A stretch of 64,000 nucleotides of DNA, from NCBI GenBank assembly GCA_002683405.1, contig NYTH01000050.1, positions 1 through 64,000 of the forward strand, read 5' to 3'. The notes beneath the pieces are model-generated. The model did no database searches. It worked only from the letters and a program-made list of their open reading frames with translations, and was not told the origin of the DNA. The stretch comes from Salinisphaeraceae bacterium. GTDB taxonomy: Bacteria; Pseudomonadota; Gammaproteobacteria; Nevskiales; Salinisphaeraceae. Below, piece by piece: positions 1-6,872 of this stretch. Both the position numbers and the translations under genes were made by a program. How positions within the stretch are numbered: the first letter of the stretch is position 1; every line of letters starts with the position of its first letter.

Positions 1-68
1 AGATACATCGTCCGGGCGTGAAGATCGATGCCGCAGAAATACGCGTGGTTCTGGTTATAGAATCTCAC
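1..68 (-). CDS. IS110/IS1111-family transposase, N-terminal end only (cut by window edge)
   Basis: Reading the minus strand from a GTG at 68-66 gives about 22 residues containing CGIDLHARTMY. This is the start of IS110-family (DEDD) transposases; the Asp of GIDLHA is the first catalytic acid of the RuvC-like domain. A strong Shine-Dalgarno AAAGGAGG lies at 82-75, seven bases before the GTG. The rest of the gene lies outside the window. The position beside an attC-like site fits the IS1111-attC group, which is known to target integron cassette recombination sites. The family call is firm; the subgroup is inferred from context. Confidence 0.75.
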   Translation of the reverse strand, partial: MRFYNQNHAYFCGIDLHARTMY

Positions 69-69
69 C

Positions 70-157
70 GAGGCCTCCTTTTTCGTCGACTATGCAATGT
101 ACACAGTCTGGGATAGCAGTTTGACCTGCCGAGCCCGAAATCGGAGAAGGAGGCCTC
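70..157. repeat. Inverted repeat next to IS110/IS1111 transposase start
   Basis: Bases 70-84 and 143-157 are inverted copies with 13 of 15 positions matching; the inner 11 bases (AAGGAGGCCTC read at 147-157) match exactly. IS1111-group elements carry subterminal inverted repeats of about this length. One copy also contains the ribosome binding site of the transposase. It is not clear from this window which copy marks the element end, or whether the 58 bases between them are IS sequence. Confidence 0.5.
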
Positions 158-159
158 AA

Positions 160-232
160 TGAGTATCAAGGCGCTGCAGTTGACCCATGCTCCGCTACGC
201 TCCGCATGGTCAACTGAGCTTCAGCGTTGGGC
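160..232 (+). other. Integron attC-like site, left half disrupted
   Basis: The right core GTTGGGC (226-232) matches GTTRRRY exactly. In front of it is a long imperfect hairpin: AGTTGACCCATG (178-189) pairs with CATGGTCAACT (205-215) with one bulged base, and CGCTG (172-176) pairs with CAGCG (222-226). The loop TCCGCTACGCTCC is almost identical to that of the second site at 715-788. A left core RYYYAAC is not present in place, consistent with disruption by the neighbouring insertion sequence. Bulged palindromes with such cores are the defining form of attC sites. Confidence 0.65.
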
Positions 233-253
233 ACCCTCAAGGAGGCTTAGAGA

Positions 254-499
254 ATGAACGATAAAAGGAGACTTTGTCTCGTTGCTGGTGGCGTGATAGC
301 AATATTAATGGTGCTGTTTCCGCCGTTCCATATCGTACAGGGGGAACATACTGCAAACGTTGGCTACGGTTTCATCGCCACTCCTCCGAACTATTACGCG
401 TCTGTCAATGTGCTAACTCTTGCGGTTCAAATCTTCGGACTTGCCATCGCAGTAGCAGTTGTTTGGTATGTGCTTGGAAAAAACGGGAATGAAAAATAA
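254..499 (+). CDS. Small two-helix membrane protein in integron cassette
   Basis: This is an 81-residue protein of unknown function. Two hydrophobic segments are visible: residues about 7-27 (after the basic MNDKRR start) and about 52-74, before a short charged tail. The loop between them (about 28-51) should be periplasmic. A good ribosome binding site (AAGGAGG) lies just before the ATG. The gene sits 20 bases after the GTTGGGC core, as expected for the first gene of a cassette, and is followed two bases later by a second small gene. Its base and codon use are clearly more A+T-rich than the chromosomal genes further right. No family recognised. Confidence 0.7.
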   Translation: MNDKRRLCLVAGGVIAILMVLFPPFHIVQGEHTANVGYGFIATPPNYYASVNVLTLAVQIFGLAIAVAVVWYVLGKNGNEK

Positions 500-501
500 C
501 A

Positions 502-711
502 ATGTTCGGGCTTGAAAAATCAAATGAAGATCAGCTAGGCCCATTCAGGTATGTATATCTGGTGCTGGAATCCTATACGGAAGGTGAGTTGGGTCTTCCA
601 CGCCTCAGCCATTCTTGTGCTAGTGCCGAGGAACTACGGTATGAAGTTGAAAAAATAAAAGCAGAGCTGGATACCATGGTTAATCGAGCCGCTCGCCTCT
701 TTCAAGCGTAG
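502..711 (+). CDS. Small soluble hypothetical protein in integron cassette
   Basis: This is a 69-residue, mildly acidic protein with no signal peptide or membrane segment. Residues about 41-65 (SAEELRYEVEKIKAEL and following) look like one amphipathic helix. It starts two bases after the stop of the upstream membrane-protein gene, so the two are probably translated together, and its stop falls three bases before the attC-like core at 715. Codon use is A+T-rich like its neighbour. Function unknown; a partner role for the membrane protein is only inferred from the arrangement. Confidence 0.6.
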   Translation: MFGLEKSNEDQLGPFRYVYLVLESYTEGELGLPRLSHSCASAEELRYEVEKIKAELDTMVNRAARLFQA

Positions 712-714
712 GGT

Positions 715-788
715 GCCCAACAATGCCGTGGTGAGGGACGTTTGCTCCGCTACGCTTCGCAAACGCCCCTCACGGCTGGCGTTGAGGC
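715..788 (+). other. Integron attC-like site (cassette end)
   Basis: The left core GCCCAAC (715-721) fits RYYYAAC and the right core GTTGAGG(C) (781-788) nearly fits GTTRRRY. Between them GCCGTG...CGTTTGC (725-744) pairs with GCAAACGCCCCTCACGGC (759-776) with extrahelical bases, leaving the loop TCCGCTACGCTTC. The left core is exactly complementary to GTTGGGC at 226-232. That is expected if both came from one circular cassette spanning about 227-781. About 74 bases is within the usual attC range. Confidence 0.75.
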
Positions 789-853
789 TGTAGAAAAACC
801 CCTCGTGGGGTAAAATTCCTGTCCGTGTCCCATGCCCATTGCGAGGCGTTTGC

Positions 854-1011
854 GTGCCACGGTTCAAGGCTTATAACTACGACCAGCAAGTCATGCTGGC
901 TATCGATTTTCGTCGACAGATCCAGCCCGGCACCTTCGAGTGGGCGATTAATCTTGTGGTGGATACGCGTCTGGACATGGCGGTGTTTGACCATCGCTTT
1001 GCCAATGACGC
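854..1011 (+). pseudogene. IS1182-like transposase, N-terminal remnant
   Basis: From a GTG at 854 the frame reads VPRFKAYNYDQ, then QPGTFEWAIN and a MAVFDHRFAND segment. These match the start of IS1182-family transposases (PRFKxYDYxQ, QxxPGTxExxIN, DLxVFDxRYxND). Homology stops at about residue 53, where an IS3-type end begins (about 1012), and nothing downstream restores it. The frame runs open to 1060 but the last residues are not transposase-like. The element is dead, truncated by a later insertion. Confidence 0.65.
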
Positions 1012-1255
1012 TGACGTCCCCCCGTCTTCAGTAGCACTCAGTACTGGAATCCATGGATAAACTAGCAGCTTGCTGGGCAAGCTGCTCGGCATATTGGGAG
1101 GGGGTAAGGCCACCCAATGATTTCTTCGGGCGTTCTCGGTTGTACTCGCGTCGCCAGGCTTCGATGATCCGCTTGGCGTGCTCAAGACTGACGAACCAGT
1201 GTTCGTTCAGGCACTCATCCCGGAATCGCCCATTGAAGGATTCAATATGGAGACT
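1012..1255 (-). pseudogene. IS3-family transposase, C-terminal remnant with terminal repeat
   Basis: The minus-strand frame ending at 1028 encodes IESFNGRFRDECLNEHWF, later EAWRREYNRERPKKSLGGLTPSQYA. This is the C-terminal end of the IS3-family OrfB integrase (DDE) domain, including the glutamate-bearing ESFNG motif. The outer end at about 1012 reads TGACGTCCCCCCGTCTTC, like an IS3 terminal repeat starting with TG. The inner end breaks off at about 1247-1255; residues coded beyond it are not transposase. Only about 80 of about 280 residues remain, so it is inactive. Confidence 0.7.
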
Positions 1256-1276
1256 AAAGGGGTCAGAGCCCTTTAA
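1256..1276. repeat. Imperfect palindrome AAAGGGG-TCAGAG-CCCTTT at IS breakpoint
   Basis: A short imperfect palindrome with AAAGGG and CCCTTT arms sits exactly where the IS3 remnant loses homology. In the minus frame it codes KGSDPF, a peptide often seen at the ends of REP-associated tyrosine transposase reading frames. It may be a REP-like scrap. Nothing else in this window confirms that. Confidence 0.35.
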
Positions 1277-1341
1277 CCTGGCGCGCTTTCTCACGTTGCC
1301 GTGAAATCCAAGAAAACCGGATCAGCGTAGTACTGCGGTAA

Positions 1342-1542
1342 CAATTCTCGTCCAGTCTTGCGCAGCCTGCGAATTCAGCAGTAATTGCAACAGGCTTGCC
1401 CGGCCCGCGTTTACGGGACCTCGTTGCCGACGACGATCTGCGGCTGAATTACCACGGGCCGCTAGAGGTGCTGCGCGACTATACCGTGCTGGTCAACATG
1501 ACCTGGGAGCCGGACGAGTTCTGGCTGGGCGAAGATCGCTGA
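1342..1542 (+). pseudogene. Possible 3' remnant of an unknown gene
   Basis: This is the open frame between the stop at 1339-1341 and the TGA at 1540-1542. From about 1384 it has the high third-position G+C of real genes here (for example LRDYTVLVNMTWEPDEF) and no start codon with a ribosome binding site. It looks like the tail of a chromosomal gene whose 5' part was replaced by the insertion remnants on the left. The family is not recognised. The rest of 1277-1598 holds no other gene that I can see. Confidence 0.25.
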
Positions 1543-1631
1543 CATTCGCGGCAAGACGCCCTCTGCACCACCGATGAACTGGGCCTGCGGGTACGCTGAT
1601 GACCCGCGTCCCGACCGAACGGGAAGCGACG

Positions 1632-3419
1632 ATGCCGACAATGTTGAGACGAGAACGCTGGCGCGCCGCGCGGCTGGCCGCAGTTGGCCTGGCGGCGTGC
1701 ACGGGGCTATTCGCCGGGGCTGGCTTGAGCGAGCCGGGCGACGCCGGCGCCGAGCCCAATAAGGCCGACCGCGTGCACGCTTCGGCGTTTCGCGTGCGTG
1801 CTGAGGTGGCGGCCGGACTCAACGCCGACGGCGGCTGGGCCGGCGCGACCAACGAAGCTGTGAGCATCGATGTCGATCATCCGTTTCGCCTTCGCTTCGA
1901 GCTGGAGGGCGCGGCGCAGGCCGACGAGCCCCGTCGGTTCCGGCTGCAATACCGGCGCAACCACGGCGATTGGCTGAACGTGCCGGCGGCCGACTTCCCC
2001 CTGCCGGAGGGCCAGACGCCGCGGGTCAGCGTGGTCGCCGCCGAAGGCTACGACCACGGCGATGCAACCACCGATCTGCTGGCCGAATCGACAGCGCCGT
2101 TCACGGCCGGCGCCGGTATCGATCTGAACGCGCTCAGCCCGGTCTGGTCCGGCCGATCCGAACGCTGGCAGAGCGAATGGGAATGGCCCCTGGTAATTCG
2201 ACGTTTTGCCGACGGCGCGGTGACCAATGAAGCCGGTGATCGCTTCGAGTTCCGCATGGCCGACGCCGCCGGCCACCCGCTGGCCGCAGGCCGCAATCCC
2301 GAGCTCACCCTGGCGGTACCGGACGGTCTTCTGGGGGGCACCTTCGTGGAAACCCCGGGGCGCATCGGACCCAGGCAGGCCGCCAACGGCGATCTTTATT
2401 TCCTGATGGAGCCGGCAGAAACCGACAACATGCTGATGGTGGTCAAGTCCACCGACGGCGGCGCCACCTGGGCCGAGATTGATGGCGCCCACCGGCCGGC
2501 CACCGGCGATCTGGAGGGCTTCGCCGCCGCGCTCCATGGCGACACGATCCACATGCTGCACCAGACGTCGGAACACGTCTGGCACCACGCATTTCGCACG
2601 TCAGCGCATCCGGCTTATCCCGACACCTGGCAGGTGCGCGACGAGCGCGTCGCCACGCCGGCCGCCGAGCCGCCGGTGCAGGTCGCGACATTGGTCGCCC
2701 GCAGCGACGGCAGTCTGGTTGGCGTGTATGGCGGCCCGCAGAAAATCCACTACCAGATTCGTGAGCCCGACGGCCACTGGGGCGAGGCCGTGAAGATCGA
2801 CGCCGACCGGCCGGACAGCCTGTCCGGGCCGCAGGCCGTGCTCGGCGCCGACGACGCAGTTCACCTGGCCTATACCGCCGGAAACGGCAGCGCCTGGTAC
2901 CGGCGCATCAACCCGGACGGCCGGTTGACGCCGCGCCTCCGGCTTGCCGATGACCTGGGTACGGGCGAAACCGATGTCGGCTCGGTGCTGCCGCTGGTCT
3001 ACCTGCCTAACACAGGATCCGTGTTGGCGGTGTATCGGCGCAGCGACGGCAGGCTGTGGTCGCGCCGCATCGGCCCGGACGGTGAGCCTGGCGATGCGGT
3101 GCGGGTCAGCGAGCGCCCGGTGGTGCAGAACGCGGTGGATTCCGACCAGACCGGGGCCGACGTGATCGCGCACGAGGGAACCGTGCACGTGCTGTTCATC
3201 GAACAGGGCAGCGGCCGCGTCCTGCACGCGCAAAGCCCGGACGCCCGACAGTGGCAGCCGGCCAGCGTGGTCATCGACAACGTGAACGCCCAGTGGCTAC
3301 GGGGCGCCGTACTGAGCAACACGTCCGGCCAGCCGGTCTACGGCTTCGTATTCGACGCCGGCTCCAACGGCGGCTCGGGCATGAACCGCTACGCCGAAGT
3401 GCCCTTGACGCCGCGCTGA
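1632..3419 (+). CDS. Secreted sialidase-fold (BNR/Asp-box) protein
   Basis: The product is 595 residues from the ATG at 1632, which has GGGAAG six bases upstream; an in-frame ATG at 1599 is less likely. The N-terminus is basic (LRRERWRAARL), followed by a hydrophobic stretch (about 14-34) typical of a signal peptide, so it is probably exported. A clear Asp-box (STDGGATW) and repeated strand-rich blocks through the second half indicate a six-bladed beta-propeller of the sialidase superfamily. The N-terminal third is probably a separate beta-sandwich. The catalytic Arg triad and Tyr of true sialidases were not identified, so glycosidase activity is unproven. It stands alone, with convergent neighbours. 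Confidence 0.6.
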   Translation: MPTMLRRERWRAARLAAVGLAACTGLFAGAGLSEPGDAGAEPNKADRVHASAFRVRAEVAAGLNADGGWAGATNEAVSIDVDHPFRLRFELEGAAQADEPRRFRLQYRRNHGDWLNVPAADFPLPEGQTPRVSVVAAEGYDHGDATTDLLAESTAPFTAGAGIDLNALSPVWSGRSERWQSEWEWPLVIRRFADGAVTNEAGDRFEFRMADAAGHPLAAGRNPELTLAVPDGLLGGTFVETPGRIGPRQAANGDLYFLMEPAETDNMLMVVKSTDGGATWAEIDGAHRPATGDLEGFAAALHGDTIHMLHQTSEHVWHHAFRTSAHPAYPDTWQVRDERVATPAAEPPVQVATLVARSDGSLVGVYGGPQKIHYQIREPDGHWGEAVKIDADRPDSLSGPQAVLGADDAVHLAYTAGNGSAWYRRINPDGRLTPRLRLADDLGTGETDVGSVLPLVYLPNTGSVLAVYRRSDGRLWSRRIGPDGEPGDAVRVSERPVVQNAVDSDQTGADVIAHEGTVHVLFIEQGSGRVLHAQSPDARQWQPASVVIDNVNAQWLRGAVLSNTSGQPVYGFVFDAGSNGGSGMNRYAEVPLTPR

Positions 3420-3449
3420 GAGCTGTCAGGGAAGATCAGCGTGGATTTT

Positions 3450-4490
3450 CTAGCCCCGCAAGCCCTCCAGAAAGTCCAGCAGCAACCGGTTGGTCTCCTG
3501 CGGACATTCCTGCTGAATCCAGTGGCCGCTGCCCGGAACGATATGGCTGCCCCGGTGGTCGCGGCAGTAGTCGTGCACCTGCGCCAGTGCGTCCACGCCC
3601 CAGTGGGTGGCCACGTCCATTTCGCCGCCAATGAACACGGACGGCACGGTGAGCGGCTGGTCGGCGTGGGGTTCCAGATACGCCCAGCCCGCGTCCACCT
3701 GGTTGTAGAACGCCAGCGGGCCCGCGAAGCCGCTGCGCTGAAATTCGCCGACGAAGAACTCCAGGTCGTCTTCGGTCAGCCAGGCGGGCAGGGTGTCGGG
3801 CCAGACGAAGGCGTCCATCAGGCGGCCGCCCGGTGCCAGGCAGAGCGGTCCGTCGCGCAGGGCCTGTAGCGGGTCTTCGGGAATCTGTCCGGCGGCGGCT
3901 GCGGCGGCCACCGCCTCGCCGGATACCGTGTAGATCAGCCCGAGCATCCAGTGGCGCAGGTCGGCTTCGATTTCGGTGATGATGTCCTGCCGGGCGCCAA
4001 AATGGGTCTGGTAAAAAACCTTGTCGTCGCCCGTGAAGGTCTTGTAGTACTCGCTGGGCCGGATGTCGCCCCAGGGATTGCCGGGCAGACCCACCAGGGC
4101 GCGGCCGGCGAACGGCACGCTCAGACCGGCCACGCCGCGGACCCGGTCGGGATGCAGCCAGGCCGCCGTCCACGCCACGGGCGCGCCCCAGTCGTGGCCC
4201 ACCACCACCGCCTGCTGCTCGCCGTAGTGATCAATCAGGTTGATGACGTCGGCGACCAGCCGGTCGATGCGATAGGCGTCCACGTCGGGAAACTTGGAAG
4301 ACTGTCCGTAGCCGCGCTGATCAATGGCCACCGCCCGATAGCCGGCCTGCGCCAGCGCAGGCAGCTGATGGCGCCAGGAATACCAGCTTTCGGGGAAGCC
4401 GTGGATGAGGATGACCAGCGGCCCCTCGCCCTGTTCGACCGTATGGATACGCGTGCCCTGAAGATTGATCAGGCGATGACTTGGACTCAT
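3450..4490 (-). CDS. Alpha/beta hydrolase, epoxide hydrolase-like
   Basis: 346 residues with the soluble epoxide hydrolase pattern: HGFPE at 30-34 (oxyanion region), GHDWG at 98-102 with Asp100 as nucleophile, a cap domain in the middle, and GHW with His323 as the base. An Asp nucleophile rather than Ser separates it from esterases, although haloalkane dehalogenases share it; HGFPE favours epoxide hydrolase. The expected reaction is epoxide to vicinal diol in the cytoplasm. It is the last gene of a minus-strand block of acyl or lipid-type enzymes. Confidence 0.75.
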   Translation of the reverse strand: MSPSHRLINLQGTRIHTVEQGEGPLVILIHGFPESWYSWRHQLPALAQAGYRAVAIDQRGYGQSSKFPDVDAYRIDRLVADVINLIDHYGEQQAVVVGHDWGAPVAWTAAWLHPDRVRGVAGLSVPFAGRALVGLPGNPWGDIRPSEYYKTFTGDDKVFYQTHFGARQDIITEIEADLRHWMLGLIYTVSGEAVAAAAAAGQIPEDPLQALRDGPLCLAPGGRLMDAFVWPDTLPAWLTEDDLEFFVGEFQRSGFAGPLAFYNQVDAGWAYLEPHADQPLTVPSVFIGGEMDVATHWGVDALAQVHDYCRDHRGSHIVPGSGHWIQQECPQETNRLLLDFLEGLRG

Positions 4491-4555
4491 GGGTGCTCCT
4501 CCTGTTTATCGATCATACGGCCTCTACAGTCGCAGGCAGCTTATTTGTTCGCGTT

Positions 4556-4834
4556 CTACCGGCTACCCCAGATCCTGGCGACAGCCTGGTCGGACCCAAG
4601 CAGTCCGACGAGGCCGGATACGACGCCTACGGCGAAGAAGACCAGAAAGGGGATGAAGGCGTCCAGGCCGGCCGAGTAGCCTGCGGCGACGAGCGAGGCA
4701 ATAGCCAGAAACAGGAACAGCGCACTCACGGCGAGCAGGATGGCGCGGTGGGATTTGCGGTAGACCAGCGTGGTGTCGTCGCTCTCGAACAGGTTGAGAA
4801 CGGGCGCAAAGAAGCGTCTGAGTTGTGTTTTCAT
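4556..4834 (-). CDS. Small inner-membrane protein, unknown
   Basis: 92 residues from the ATG at 4834-4832. A charged N-terminal 30 residues (MKTQLRRFF, then ESDDTT and RKSHR) precedes two strong hydrophobic helices at about 31-52 and 60-81. Third-position G+C is typical of this genome. No family recognised; it lies between the phosphotransferase and epoxide hydrolase genes on the same strand, with gaps of 94 and 65 bases. Confidence 0.6.
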   Translation of the reverse strand: MKTQLRRFFAPVLNLFESDDTTLVYRKSHRAILLAVSALFLFLAIASLVAAGYSAGLDAFIPFLVFFAVGVVSGLVGLLGSDQAVARIWGSR

Positions 4835-4928
4835 CGCGTGACTTGCCGCAAGTGCATCGGCCCGCGCCGGACCGTATGGGTTTGGCTCGAGTCTATCGCA
4901 GGCGGGGCGTGGCCGGCTGGAAGGCCGT

Positions 4929-5984
4929 CTACCGGCCGTGAATTCGGGTCTGCGCGCGCTCCAGCAGGATGAGCGCGGCCTGATGCAGTAGATCGCCGGT
5001 CTGCTTCGGCGCCTTCCCGGCGCAGGCGCGGGCGTGGGTGCCTTCCAGAATGATGGCCAGCTTGTAGCAGGCCAGGACGGCGTACCAGTCAACGGCGGTG
5101 GTGTCGCGCTGCGAATGCGCCGCGTAGTGGGCGACCAGGGTCTGTTCGTCCGGAAAGCCCTCCCAGGGCGTGACGTTGACCACTTCCAGCGGGGTGCGGC
5201 CGTCGTTTTCCGGCCAGGTGGCGAGCAGCCAGCCCAGGTCGAGCATGGGGTCACCGATGGTGCTCAGCTCCCAGTCGACGATGGCGGCCAGCCGGGGCGC
5301 ATCGTGGCGGAACATGACGTTGGCCAGATGGCAGTCGCCGTGCAGGATGCCGGGCGGCTGATCAGGCGGGCGGTTGGCCTCCAGCCAGCGGCCAATGGCG
5401 TCAACGTCGGGCAGCTGCGCGCCAGAATAACCATCAATCTGGCTATAGCTGTCCAGCTGCTTGCGCCAGCGGGGCACCTGCCGCGCCAGAAAATCCTGGC
5501 TGCGATCCATGTCCGCCAGGCCGGCGGCGAGGTGATCAACCTGGCCCAGCGCGGCAATGCCCTCGGCCATGGACAAACCCATTTGTCGCCGCCAGTCCGG
5601 GTTGTCGCGGTGCGGCGAGGGCATGGCCACGGTGGCGTTGAAGCCGTCCACCGGTTGCATCAGGTAGAACGCGGCGCCCAGCACGGATTCGTCGGGACAG
5701 CCGGCCATGAAGGCCGGGTGCGGCACGTTGCTGTCGGCCAGGGCGGCCAGCATGCGAGCCTCGCGCCGCATGGTTTCGTCGCTGCCGGCGCGTTTGTGCA
5801 GCGGGGGGCGCCGCAGCACGTAGTCGCCGCCGCCGCGCGAAAAGCGAATGAGGATGTTCTGGGTGCCGCCGCCGAGCAGTTCCGGCGATTCAATCGGCCC
5901 GGGCGGCAGGTCCTGCGTGTCCATCCAGCGGTCCAGCGCCGCCCAGTCCAGCAGGTCCTTCGGCTGATTGGCGGTGTCGGCCAT
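4929..5984 (-). CDS. Phosphotransferase family protein (ACAD10/11-like APH fold)
   Basis: 351 residues if translation begins at ATG 5984-5982, which shares its A with the TAA of the upstream hydrolase (TAATG); a start at 6023 would extend it by 13 residues. HGDCHLANVMF is the kinase catalytic loop (Asp base, Asn metal ligand) and DWELSTIGDPMLDLGW holds the metal-binding Asp of the aminoglycoside phosphotransferase fold. This subgroup resembles the kinase domain of ACAD10/11 proteins, which phosphorylate 4-hydroxyacyl-CoAs during 4-hydroxy acid breakdown. The neighbouring hydrolases fit lipid or acyl metabolism; the substrate is inferred. Confidence 0.75.
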   Translation of the reverse strand: MADTANQPKDLLDWAALDRWMDTQDLPPGPIESPELLGGGTQNILIRFSRGGGDYVLRRPPLHKRAGSDETMRREARMLAALADSNVPHPAFMAGCPDESVLGAAFYLMQPVDGFNATVAMPSPHRDNPDWRRQMGLSMAEGIAALGQVDHLAAGLADMDRSQDFLARQVPRWRKQLDSYSQIDGYSGAQLPDVDAIGRWLEANRPPDQPPGILHGDCHLANVMFRHDAPRLAAIVDWELSTIGDPMLDLGWLLATWPENDGRTPLEVVNVTPWEGFPDEQTLVAHYAAHSQRDTTAVDWYAVLACYKLAIILEGTHARACAGKAPKQTGDLLHQAALILLERAQTRIHGR

Positions 5985-6871
5985 TATTGCCCCCGTTGCG
6001 CTGACTGTTGGGTTTCCAGCCATTCGGCCACGCGCGGCCAGATGTCGTCGCGGGCGTTGCGGCTGACCAGTATGCCGGGATGGTTGTAGTCGTCCTTATA
6101 GCCGCTTTGCCGTCCGGCAATCTCGAAGTGCTTGTCGCGGCTGCCCAGCGCGTCGAAAAACCGGCGACAGCCGGCGGGCGGATCAACGTGATCGGCCGCG
6201 CCCACCATGGCCAGGGCGGGGCAGTCGATGCGCGCCAGCGCGTCGGTGAGCCAGTTGCCGCGCCGGCCAGTCGAAACCCAGCGGCAGGCATCATCCATGG
6301 CGGCGGGGCTTTCGTCTTCCGGGCCCAGGCCCACGCGGTGCGCGGGAACCCGTCCAAGCATGTGGGTGACGGCGCGGGTGAACAAACTCCAGGGCAGCGA
6401 CAGGGCGCGCTTGTCCACGGCGTACTGGGTGGCAAACAGCAGCAGGCCCGCGGCCGCGCCGCCGTATCCGCGCGACACCGCCAGGCTGGCCATGATGCCG
6501 CCGAAGGAATGCCCGGCCCAGAAGGCCGGCCGGTGATGGGCGTCGGCTACATGATCGGCCAGCCGCGGCAGATCCTCTTCCAGATGCTCGCGCAGCCCGG
6601 CGCGCACGCCGGCCGGCACGGCGGGCGAGTCGCCCAGACCGCGCCGATCAGGCAGGTAGCAGCAGAAGCCGCGGGCAGCCAGCAGGGCTGCCAGGCCGAT
6701 GTCGCTGTCCGATATCCAGAAGCGGTGGGCGGTGAACATGCCGGGAATCAGGATGACCGGCGGGCGCTGCGGATCGCAGGCGCCGATCCGCGTGATGCGG
6801 ATTTCGCCGCCGTCGGCCACCCGCTGCAGCCATTGCTCGCGCGCCACGGCTGCGCTGGCTGACTCCGCCAT
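5984..6871 (-). CDS. Alpha/beta hydrolase (lipase/esterase type)
   Basis: 295 residues. GHSFGG carries the nucleophilic Ser; an ILIPGMF oxyanion-type strand lies near residue 40, a later MVGAADHVDPP segment supplies the likely acid, and the DYNHPG His is a candidate base. There is no signal peptide. Translation is coupled on both sides: its ATG lies one base after the amidase stop, and its TAA overlaps the phosphotransferase ATG. Substrate unknown. Confidence 0.7.
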   Translation of the reverse strand: MAESASAAVAREQWLQRVADGGEIRITRIGACDPQRPPVILIPGMFTAHRFWISDSDIGLAALLAARGFCCYLPDRRGLGDSPAVPAGVRAGLREHLEEDLPRLADHVADAHHRPAFWAGHSFGGIMASLAVSRGYGGAAAGLLLFATQYAVDKRALSLPWSLFTRAVTHMLGRVPAHRVGLGPEDESPAAMDDACRWVSTGRRGNWLTDALARIDCPALAMVGAADHVDPPAGCRRFFDALGSRDKHFEIAGRQSGYKDDYNHPGILVSRNARDDIWPRVAEWLETQQSAQRGQ

Positions 6872-6872
6872 G

